A stretch of DNA of 64,000 nucleotides. Source: Eleginops maclovinus (Eukaryota > Chordata > Actinopteri > Perciformes > Eleginopidae). A program made the position numbers and the translations under genes. The stretch's first letter is position 1. Each line of letters opens with the position of its first letter. Below are positions 46,201 to 58,200 of this stretch, piece after piece. The DNA is taken from assembly GCF_036324505.1 (NCBI RefSeq), contig NC_086360.1, positions 13,200,293-13,264,292 on the forward strand, read 5' to 3'. Below the pieces are notes generated by a model. The model was not told the DNA's origin. It made no database searches and was given only the letters and a program-made list of their open reading frames with translations.

Positions 46201-49200
46201 CCGGATTGGACATGGTCTTTAAAATAGTTTTTGATTTTTTCAAACACTGTCTGTCTTACTCTCTTTAGGGATGTACTGTAACTCTCCCAGCGCCTGCTTC
46301 GTGGCGAGTGACGGCCACTCCCTCCGGCTCTATCAGGCTGTTATTGAAGCTAAGAAACTCCTGAGTGAGCTCTCTAATCCTGAGATATCAGTAAGTCCTC
46401 AAACAAGTCTCTGCAGCGTTTGTTCAGCAAATCAGTTTTCCCCCTAGGACCTTTATAGTGGGGTAATAAAATAAAGCTAATTTGCAGTCTTGTAACCTAA
46501 TTAGTGTTAGGGTTTGCCGACTTGGTAGAATCGTTTCAAAGGATCACATTTAATTTGAGAAATAAGATGAACACACTTCTAACCCGAAACAGCAGAGTTG
46601 AAGCCTTAAGAAGTAATGGTTGATATGTATTTTTAAGATGTATTTATTTAAATAGAAATATAGTTTTTTTATTTCAAATTAAAATGTCCCTTTTGACATA
46701 TAAACAGCTTTTTCTGACTTTACCATTACATTGTTGTCAAGCACAGCAGTGATAATAGAAACACATATTTTCTGATTTGGCTCTCTGATTTTTGGCTCCT
46801 TATTTGAACGTGACCAAATGTGTGTGTATGTGTCAATGCTAATATGTGTTTATCTTTAGAAATATGTCGGGGAGGTGTTCAACATCATCAGTCAGCAATC
46901 CACAGCCAAACCAGGGTGTATTATAGAGCTGGATGCCATTACTGACTTTGTGAGTATACCTAAAGAAAACATTGTGTATTATTTAAAGAACCTTACCTTT
47001 CTCTCAATCAACGTCTGTCTTACAGTGAAGGGACTGTAAACCTCTTGATTAAAAGACTATTAATGGAAGCATCCACTCTGACATAAAGAAAATATTAACT
47101 GTAATATTCTTAAAAAGCCATGGTTTAATAGAGACCATTGGTAGAATACAACAGTCTCCAGTAGAGTTGTCCGGGTCAACCATGATAAGCTGGTGCAGAC
47201 GCAGGACTGCTTGTGTACATGTGTGCGTGTAACATTGTCTGCTTCTGTGTAGCTTAATAATGGCTGATTTTATTCTTAACAGCAGGGGAAGCAGACCCAG
47301 CTTCTTCATGTGTTTGAGGAGGATCTGATCCTCGGCAGTGAGAGAACGGAGAACACACAGGAAACCGCAGAATCTCCTCACACTGGTACACTAAATAGTG
47401 TTTTTCCACTGTCTATCATTAAGGTTTAATATTTGCACCCCTACGTTCATAGTGGCACTGTTCATTAATATTCTCTGTGTTTCCCCCGCAGACTCAAGCG
47501 ATACAGCCTTCTCTGCACGTTTTTTCCTTGTGGTGGTCGAATTGATCCCGACTGGTCGCTCACTCCTCCACATGTGGCATCTCCATCTTGCTGCCCGACC
47601 CATCACCATGGGTGGGTACTTTACACAAAAAATACCCTACAGGGTATAAGAAAATGTTCTTATCACGGTCAAATAAGTTCCCCAAGAACTGGAAGCCTGA
47701 CATATTGATAATGTACACTAGTAAGCCATATCCCACTAATGTGAAGTTGTAAAGTTTTGAAATGTGTTCATTGTATTGATCATGTATAATTTGTAATAGA
47801 TTATGAACGACCTACGCAATATATGTATGTGTGTATATATATAGATATATGTATATATATATGTATGTATGTATGTATATTATATATATTATATACTGTA
47901 TATTATATTATATATATATATAACATTATATATATATATATATATATATAATGTTATATATATATTATGTTTTATATATATATATATATATCTCTCTCTC
48001 TAATGCTGTGGCTGTCAAAAAGTAATTTTAAAATGAAGTAAATGAATTCCTTTTCCCCACAGAAGAGACCTCGGCGAAAAACGATGCCAGCTCAGATTCT
48101 GACATGAACAGTTCTACATTTAGCTTTGACACGTTTGGTTCCCCAGTACCTCAGAAGAGTAAACCCTGCTCCTCAAATCTGCAGAGTGCCTGTCGCCTCA
48201 GCCTCACAACACACAGGCTCTACAGCCAAGAGATGGCTCTGCCAGAAGGGGTGGAGGCCATCAGTGTTACACCTTCAGCAGGTGAGGGACACGTATGACA
48301 AAAGACTGTGAACAGCATCTTGTAGTGACATGCAGTTTCGGGCACAAAGACACTGAGCACAGAATCAGGTTTTTTAAGTATGAAAAAATGTAGATCCACA
48401 GTTATTATTAACTATAATTGTAGCAGTATTGTGATAATATGTAATAAATAAAACAAGGTGCAATTAAGCCAGTATAATAGCCAAGCACAGAAGTGGACAT
48501 TTAGCAGCTTCTGAGGTATTATCAGACACCAGTATTGACTGAGGTGTACATTGGTTGTTGTTGTTGTTGTTGTTGTTGCCAAGGGAACTTCATTTCTAAA
48601 AAGGTTGGCCTTTAGTCAGTAAGTGATTGAAAACATTGACTACAATAAGCTTCTCACAAACATATTGATATTCTGTCTAAGAAAGAGTTATTGATCTAGA
48701 AAGAGATTTTTCCAGTTTTTGTAAGAAATAAATGTTTTTCGTTCTGACAAAAATGGGGATATTTTCAGCAATTTATACAGGGCATGCACAATTTTTTTAG
48801 AAATGCTACTTGAATGATGATTTTGAAGTCTGTAAGTTGAGAGTATACAAAATATCAAATACACAGCCTTTTTTTAACCATGCAACGCCTAAGTCTGAGA
48901 TATTCAGACAGTTTATAAACTGTTCTAATGTTGCTGTCTGTGCAGCGTCACAGCCTATAGCGTAATTAACCCTTTAATAGGCTAAAAGTTAAAGCGAGAA
49001 AGCAAATTACATTTTGTGATTTTGCCAAATAACAATGTTCTTCTTTGCAGGTCACCTGAGCGCATCCTGCTCTCTGCCAGCGGATCGTCTGCCTTACCTG
49101 CTCGCTACTTCCTGTTCAGATGGAAAGGTGCGTTTCTGGAGGTGTACAGTCATGGAGCCTTCCAGTGTAGACAACTTGGTGTACCAGTGGGAGGAGTGGC

Positions 49201-52200
49201 CTCTGCTGGTGGAGGAAATGCTTCCTAACAGCAGCGCAGTAAGCGTGCAAGGTCATCCCATTGAGGTGAGCTGCTGTCACTCTGGACGGATTGCAGTCGC
49301 CTACAGGCAGACACCAAACTCCCCTCTCAACTCAACACCTTACCTGAACTCTCAGGGACGTTTGACTTGTCCTCCTACTCTGGCCTCCTCCCCTTTCATA
49401 AACAATACCAACACCCACATGACCCCAACTGTGACTGTACAGCATAGTCCAAATCTCACTCCCAGCCCCAACCAGGCAAACACTACTGAGCCGTTGGTCC
49501 ACATCAGCATCTTTCAGTGCGAGTCCACTGGTGGCTCGCAGTGGATCCTGGAGCAGACCATAGTCCTGGACAGCACAGAAAGTGCCAGTATCCCAGGTAA
49601 CATGCACTGTCCTATACCCAACCAGGACTGTCCTGCCTCGAGTAGTGCAAGCCTGGTTCATTTGGACTGGGTCTCCCAAGAAGACGGGTCACATGTTCTC
49701 ACTGTTGGTATTGGCACAAAGATTTATATGTACGGCCGTCTCTCTGGGAAGCCTCCAGAACTGGGTTTGTCATCAGAGGCCAGTAGAGAACAGAGCTCGT
49801 CCCGTCTGGTTCTGCTGCGTTCGGTCAATCTGGTCTCCTCTGTGGAAGGCTCATTGCCCATTCCTGTGTCCCTCTCCTGGGTGAGAGATGGCATTTTGGT
49901 AGTAGGCATGGACTGTGAGATGCACGTCTACTCCCAGTGGCAGCCCCCAGCACCTTTCAAAGCCAGCGTTGCCCAAGACACAGACATCAGCAGCAGCGTC
50001 TCCTCCATAATCTCTGCCGTCAGACAGAGCCAGGAGGAGGGGCTCAGCTCTGGAGCCCCCATGTTTACACTGGCCCCTCCCAAAAGGGCGTTGACCAGAT
50101 CAATGATGAGCCTAGCTCAGAAACTCAGTGGGAAAAGAACAGCTTATGACCTGCCGCTGGAGATGGAAGATTCTGGGCTTTTTGAAGCAGCTCACCAACT
50201 CTTTCCCACTCTGCCCCAGTATCACCCTGTACAGCTGCTGGAGCTCATGGATCTCGGGAGGGTACGTTAAAGAAATTACTAATTTCTTATCTTTTCCTTT
50301 GATTTTTTTTTTTTAATAAAAGCACAAAGGTCAGCTCAGTTTTATCAGTTGATTACATTTCATAAGGTGAAAGCAGAAACAAAGCAGACTTACACATTTT
50401 AGAAATAATGAAACATTTTGATTTTCACCCTTTGTTGAGACTTCTAATTTAAAATTGAATTTATCTATCTAAGGTTCACCGTGCCAAGGCCATCCTGTCC
50501 CATCTGGTGAAATGCATTGCTGGAGAGATTGTGGCACTTAAAGACAGCACGACCAATCCTGAGAAACGTGTGCGCTCTCGAACCATCAGCGCCGGAGGCA
50601 GCACAGCCAGAGACTCCAAAATGTTCAGCAAAGCAGAGAACTCCCCCCCTGACTACACAGAGATAAGCTCCATCCCCCCACTGCCACTCTACGCCCTTCT
50701 CGCAGCCGATGATGAGGACACATCACCAAAACCTGGTGGGGGTGCAACTTATGGTTTAATAATAATAGTAATTATCCTCAAAGTGTAAGAGACTGAGAAT
50801 AATATCCCACATGTTGGATACAAAGTGAGAGGAATAAAATCAGAAACACGTATACAGAAAAATGGTTTCTTTTCCTACAGATAAAGTGGGCAGTGTGAGT
50901 GGAGATAGCGGCCATGGTTCCAGTCACGCTGATGTCTATGATGAGCTCTTTCATACGCCAAGCATTGTGGATCTGGAACCTCTGGATGATGATCAAGAGG
51001 AAACTGGAAACAAGGTCCGTTTCTGTTGACTTTTGTTTGGTTAAAATAACTAAGAATGAGAGTGGACAGCAACATTTTTGTCTCTTTTTGTATTTGAGCT
51101 TAAAAAACCTAAATATGCAGAATTGGGCATTTCAAGGTTCATTTTATATTTACTGCTGCCTTAAAAGCCCATGATTGCCCTTGCTAATGTACTAAAGATC
51201 TATCCTTGTGATCGCTAGGTCTCTAGATATTGCCAAAAGACGTTTAGAAAAGCTTAGATATTTAGTACAATATATCTGTTTTGGGTTTCAGCCATGATTC
51301 TTTCCCCGTTTCAACATTATTTCCTCTCTCTCTCTTTTACGAAACAAATAAAAAATGCAATGCAAATCATTTAACAGACTGTCATCTCTTATTCTCCATC
51401 TGTAGGTTATTGACCTGTCGCAGTACAGTCCGACATTTTTCGGTCCAGAGCATGCTCAGGTTCTGTCCAGTCACCTCCTACATTCCAGTTTGCCCGGACT
51501 CACCCGTATGGAGCAAATGTCTCTCATGGCGCTGGCCGACACCATCGCCACCACAAGCACAGACCTCAAGGACAGCCAAGGCAAGAGCAAAGGTACTTTA
51601 GGAAAATTACACAAAAAACAAGGCCTCTTGAAATGGATAGAACTGCAGTAGATGAGTAACTCACCACATCATGTAAATATGTTTGGAGGTAGTCAAGAGC
51701 TGTCTATCTGATTTACCAGGAGGTGAGACACTGGATGAGTGCGGCCTGAAGTTCCTGCTTGCCGTCAGACTCCACACCTTCCTCTCTACCTCGCTGCCTC
51801 CAGCACACAGAGCACAGCTGCTACGGCAAGGTAAAGAGGGGAAGTGGTTTTCAAATTGTTTTCATTCGGGGCATTTCATAGCTGACACTCACACACTCGA
51901 CTCAGTGAACAGGGCAACAGCAATAGAAATATCTAACAAGAACTATATTTATGTTCCTCAGACTTAATTTTAGTTTCCAGGTTGCTGCCTGAAGATTTGT
52001 CTCCCTGCACCGTCCTTTTAGATCCAGATCCAGAGCCCACCTAGGTATCAGAGAGGTATCTCTATAAAGAACTCTAAAGCTACACAGAGGAGGTTAATGA
52101 TGTCTCCATTGTAGATTTTGGACAGTAAATGTCTAAGCAAGAAAGGTAAACAAGACATAGTCTAGGCTAGGGCTGTTTTCGACTAAGGATTTTCATAGTC

Positions 52201-55200
52201 GAATCTGATTCGTCAGATTTTGCCGTAGTCGACTGATAGTCGAACCTTTTTTTTTCAGATAGCAGCTTTATATTTTTCCGTTTCAAACAAAAGAGCTCAA
52301 CAAACATGGTAGGTGTGAAACAAATACCTTTATTTATTTAAAGCCAGATGAACGAAACTGGGCATATTAAACATCACAACAGTTCGGAACAAAATGGCTT
52401 CAAAAACAACAACGTGCCAAAACATGCCTTTATCGCTCAGTTAAGAACCTATTTCTTGGCTTTTAATTCAACGTTTACACTCGGGAATCAGGATAAAATA
52501 AATAAATAATTAAACTTATCACAACAGCTTGGAACTAGTGCAAAATGACATGACATACTTCTTTCCAGCCCTGGCCCTTTAAGCTCCCATCGCCTGTCCA
52601 TCTCCTCGGACAGCGTAGTCTTGATGATCTTTGTGGTTCGACTGTCGTCCGCGTGCACCACCAAATGTCTTTTTTTAATATTCATAAGCATGGGGACCGT
52701 GGCAGACAGGGATGCATTATTTTCTTGGGACAAAAGCTCTGTCAGAGTGATCATTGGTTTAAGAACAGCGACAATGTCCTCTGCTGTGCACCACTGTGAT
52801 GTGGATAGCTCCAGGTCACGATCGGACCGTTTGCTCACACTGTCATCTGTGAGCACGGCTGAAACTGGCCCCTTCTGTTCGATCAAGCGATCGAGCATCA
52901 AATAAACAGAGTTCCAACGGGTGACAACATCCTGCATCAGTTTATGCTGAGGAACATTCTGGTGTTTCTGTTTATCTTGAAGTGCTGTGGTGGCCTTTGC
53001 GCTTTTTTTGAAATGAGAAACCAAGCGCCTTGCAGCAGCAACAGTGCGGCAAATGGGGTCCTGCTTCAGAGCGCTGTTTATGCAGAGTTGTAATGTGTGG
53101 CCCGCGCAGCGCACCCCTTACATATTTCCCCAGGAGGGCTGCTGGACCAACTGGTTGGTGCACGCAACCATGGTTGGTGCACGCAACCATGTTTGCTGCG
53201 TTGTCATGCACCACAGAAACGATCTTGGTACTTGGAATGTCCCACTCGCAAATTATCTCCGTCAGTTCTCGTGCAATGTGATCGGCTGTGTGACTGTCCT
53301 CCATTTTTTTGGTTTCTAAAACAAAACTCTCCAGTTGCCAGTCTCCAGTGATGAAATGTGATGTGACTGAGATAAGCCTCCATCTGAAGCGAGGTCCAGA
53401 TATCAGTTGTGAAACTGACAGCTTCACAGTCCTGTATTGCCCTGTATATCTCTGACCGTGTCGATAGATATTTTGTGTGCACGATATCCATCACCGTAGC
53501 TCTTGTAGGGATGGTGTAGCCTGGCTCAACAATGCGCACAGGCCTCATATCAAGTGCCACAAACTCCGCAATCTGTTCAGTAATTTCCCTTTTTCTCTTC
53601 TCTGAAAGTGGTGGTCTCAAATCAAGTTTTTTGCGTTAATCTCGGGGCCGCCGCTGATGCAGACTTGCCGGCTGAGTTGTCGTCATGACACTGCGGGTGT
53701 AACTGTAAATGATAGAATAATATAACAATAATATTTTAATGCCTGTATTGATAAAAGAGTGGTAGAACTGTTTGTTTGTTTGTAAAGTTAACAAGCCTTA
53801 CCCGCTTCAAATGATATGCCATGTTGGTTGTCGTCGTGTGATATGCAAGAACCTGCTCACACAACTTACACTTCACTTTCTTCGGGTCATCTTTAACCTT
53901 TTCAAAATAGTTCTACAACTTTTGATGTCTTTTTAGTAGCCATTGTGAGCCAATAAATCCGTAAACACTAACGGTCTTGTGTGCTGCTCACCTGCGCTCA
54001 TTTGGATTGCGCAACTGCAGTGGGTGTGATTTAATAACACTGTAATAAGCTAAGACTACCATTTAAACGAACAAATCATTGGAACTATTTATTAACATAA
54101 AATAGACAGATTTTGCATTAAAATAGGCTTTTATATAAGAAACAAAGACATTCTATGTAACAATTAATGCTTGGCAGCCACGGGCACCCCATATAGTCAG
54201 AATGGTATGGTCTTTGTTGTATAACAACATTTTACGAAGATTCGACTACGAGGTTCATAGTCGAATCAGACCTCTCCGAATCGAATCGTCGAATAGTCGA
54301 ATATTGGAGGTCAGTCCTAGTCTAGGCACCATCCTTAATATTGCAGTGAAGTTACCCTAGAGCAGGGCACTCCAGCTTTTACTCACTACACAGTGTAAAT
54401 ACAGACTCTTCTCCGGTTACCATGTGTTTTCTTTCATTTCTCTTCAGGCCTGTCAACATGTCATTATGCCTGGGCATTCCACTCGGAGGCTGAGGAGGAG
54501 CTGCTGAACATGCTGCCTGCTCTACAGAAGGGAGAGTCCACGTGGCCGGAGCTGCGCTCCATGGGCGTGGGCTGGTGGCTGCGCAGCACAAACAAGTTGC
54601 GCAAGTGTATAGAGAAGGTGAGGCGTCCAGTGACGGTAGTTAACCTAAGCAATTAACTCATTAGAGGTCTGTCAGGTGTCTCTACTGTTTGTCCCCCCGT
54701 CTAGATGCAACTGCATCAGACACACTTTTCTCTCCTGTATGAAAATTCATTTTAAAGATTCTAAAAGTTGTCACATAAAGATTTTGAAGGTTGGCCATTA
54801 GTGCTAGCTCTGTCTACTTCATATTGATTGCTTCATTCATGAATAAAGTGCCTTCTTGTAGGTGAAAAGGACATTTTGCAGACATTTCTATACAATTACA
54901 GGGGGAGAGCTTAATGTGTTCTTTCTCTATGTTGTCAGGTTGCCAAGACTTCTTTACAGAGAAACAATGATCCTCTGGATGCAGCTATATTTTACCTCGC
55001 AATGAAGAAGAAGGCAGTGGTCTGGGGATTGTACAGGTAGGAAAAACTGTTACTATCGCATAAAACTCAAATGCAGTCCTCACAATCTTTGATCCCCTCC
55101 TTTTTTAAACAAGATTGTTTCCGTCAGATTGCTATGACACAAGTACTGTTGTCTTATATTCACAATGTTTTCTCTCCAGATCCCAGAGGAATGCCAAAAT

Positions 55201-58200
55201 GACAGAGTTTTTCCGCAACAACTTCAGTGAGGACAGGTGGAGGAAAGCCGCACTGAAGAACGCATTTTCTCTGTTGGGGAAGCAGCGGTTCCAGCATTCG
55301 GCAGCCTTCTTCCTTCTAGCCGGATCCCTTAAGGATGCCGTTGAGGCAAGTGGAAAAGAGACATGACACACTGTTTGCAAGAAGACTTGTTCGTTCAACT
55401 GCGAGTTCCACTTGTCAGCCTGCGTACCTAACTTACAAACCCTGCTTTCAGTCAGTGCTCATTTTCAGTTCTAACATTCCTGAAGCATTGTACACACGTC
55501 TTTTTTACAATAATTCATACTCAAGAGCAGTGTTTGATTGCTTATTAAAAGCAGTGAAACCCAATTGACATAAACAGATCTTGGCCGCAGTATTTCTGTA
55601 GCGAGTGGCATCCTTTTTTATTATTGAAAGAGCTCATTAGATTCCCTCAAGGTTTTTTTGCCAAGAGCTTTTAGCACAATGCAGAATTATTGATGCTGGC
55701 AATTGACTCTTGGGTGTTGCTGTCTACCCGGCTTCTGTGAGAAGTTTCAGGAGAATGTTGATACATTTATAAACCAGCAGCAACACATTCTTGTTAAAGC
55801 CTCGTGAATGGGGACACTACCTACTACCTTCATATATATTTCCATAGTTTTTCTTTGTTAATGTGTATAATTGTAGTTTAAACAATTACATAGCAGTACT
55901 AGATTTGTCCTGGTTAGGTTAAGCCACAAAAAACACACTGCTCCATCTTTTTACTCCCATATCAAGAGGGATGCTCTGGTCATGCTTAACCTTAGTTTTA
56001 TCCATCAAGGATATTTCTGTTGTGAACATCCCTGGAGCAATGAGTCACATTATTTAATCTGTGTGAGTAACTGGAGCTTCTTTGAGCATTTTATGTAAAT
56101 TATGTCACCCAGATAACGGGCTATCATTGACTTTTACTCTGTGGAGGGGAGGTAGACTCATTGAAATGCACCTCACACCTCACCAGTTGGGAGCAACAAC
56201 AACGACCTCAGCTATTAACTCTTTGCATTGCGCTGAGACTTTTATTCCTAGCATTATTTTTACTTATTTCCTTTCCTTTTTAACAGATAAACAAACCAGA
56301 AAGGCATACCTTCTAATATAAAATTATTCCTACTGGGTGTCCAAACTATGGCCCGGGGGCCAAATGCGGCCCACAGGCCATTTTGAATTGGCCCTCTGCA
56401 AATTCTAAAAGTATCATGGAATATGGCCCACAAATTAAACTTTCGCTTGTCTTATATTGTACTTCTCAAATATATTAATGAGCCTAAAGAGAGATGGGAT
56501 GTAGGCTGTTTTTTTCTGAAAGCTTTTTCAAGCATTACGCATTATTCACCTACATTTGATTTGTTTTGCTAACTTATAACTTAACTTTTGAGACAATATC
56601 ACCTCTATAAGTGGCCCAGCTCTCCGTATATTTTTCTGTATGTGGCCCTCGCTGAAAAAAGTTTGGACACCCCTGCCCTACTGGATTACCCTGTGTCATT
56701 AATTGTCTGCTTATCCCACCCCATTCAGGCCTGTGTGAAATGCTCAGAAACCGTTTTTTTTTTTTTAAATGAAGAAATGCTTTATTTCCACCTCCAGGTG
56801 TGTATCGAAAAAATGCAGGACCTACAGCTTGCACTGGTGATCTCCAGACTGTATGAGTCAGAGTTTGAAACGGCATCCACATACAAAAAGATCCTCCGGA
56901 GAAGTGTTCTGGGACAAGACAAACAGGTTTGTGTACATCATCCTGAAGCTGGGGTTTTTACTGCAGAGCATGCAGCCTTTCATTTAACTGTACATTGTGT
57001 GACTCCCCAGCATTTTGCAAATAAATAAGCAGCAGAAACCGTAATGAACCATTGTATTTCTCCCCAAATGTCAGATTCCTGAACAGAAGGATCCGTTCCT
57101 GCGTAGCATGGCTCACTGGGTCCTGGAGGACTACAGCAGAGCGTTGGACACTCTCCTCGAGCAGCCTGCTGACAGAACCAGCTCTGGGTCCACTGAGAGC
57201 AAATGTGACACTGGTAGGTCTGCAGTACTCTGCTTTTCTCCACTCGATTCAAAGGCAAAATTAAAAGGTAGAATGGTGTATAAACCTGTGTTTTGGAATT
57301 ATTATGCTTAAGTGTCCCTCTTTATATAACAATCTAAAAATGTTTTGAAATAACTTGTATGGATAAAAAAGTGTGTACTTACTGAAGCCTTTAGGATATT
57401 TGAATACTCAAATTTCCAGCCTGTGAAATGCAGCCTTGCAGGTATAACAGAGGGGATTAGACTAAACTGCAGAATGTATTTTTACACTGTAAGGTTGAAT
57501 CTACCTCCATTAAAAACAAACGGCTCAGCTTCGCAACTATTTTTGGCGCTTTAGGTATATGTAATTGTGAAAGTAATCACAGCTTCTGGCCACGGGAGAC
57601 CTTTTAAATTGAAAAAATGTACATGACTTGCCTCATGAAGGGATGAAGAACTGAACTGAATATGAAACTCACTTTAACTTAGGAGACCAACCAGTTTTAT
57701 TAATGATGTTCTCCAAGCCCTTTTCTTATAAGCTAATGGAGCAGGAAACACTGGTTTAAATTGAAAAGGCTCTTATACTTAAGGGATTATGTGTGGTCCT
57801 TGCTGGTTTTCAGTATGAGTCATACAGGCCCTTTGACATGGTTTTTACTGAAAAGTCAGTCAACCACTCTCTGGTATTGCATCTCCACTCTTTAGGTGAC
57901 TGCAGTGGGAGTTCTTACGTGGTCGGATGCCTCAATTTGTTGAGAAGTTTAATGAAAATACAGCCAGGCCTGCTAAAGTTCCATATTGGTCTCGACCTAA
58001 AACACAGCTTGTGTGTCAAAGCAGTAAACACAGATAACATGTTCTGCTCCTTTGCATATTTGACAGGCTCCTCTTCAGTGTCTGCCTGTAACCCTGAGGT
58101 TTTCAACTTTTACACCTACCTTCGAACCCACCCACTACTCCTTCGGCGCCATTTTGGCTCCTCCGACAAGGCTAAAGTTGGACTGACCGCTGAGTGCCGC

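Larger units (their letters stand above)
52168..54319 (-). mobile_element. hAT transposon, defective, in dmxl1 intron 23
   Basis: 2,152 bp bounded by TAGGGCTG and CAGTCCTA (complement TAGGACTG), with an exact 8-bp target duplication GTCTAGGC on both sides. Both subterminal regions (52,180-52,250 and 54,235-54,305) are packed with AGTCGA/TCGACT-type motifs in both orientations, as expected for hAT transposase binding sites. The internal gene is on the minus strand and encodes a broken BED/hAT transposase. The element is shorter than a typical autonomous hAT because the transposase C-terminus is missing. Confidence 0.93.
51831..54447 (+). other. dmxl1: dmxl1 intron 23 hosting a hAT element
   Basis: GT-AG intron of 2,617 bp. 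Without the 2,152-bp element and one copy of its 8-bp target duplication it would be about 457 bp, so most of the intron is transposon. Confidence 0.92.

Noticed and set aside
52621..53351. Plus-strand frames of 83-94 codons within the hAT element
   Set aside because: They are antisense shadows of the minus-strand transposase remnant.
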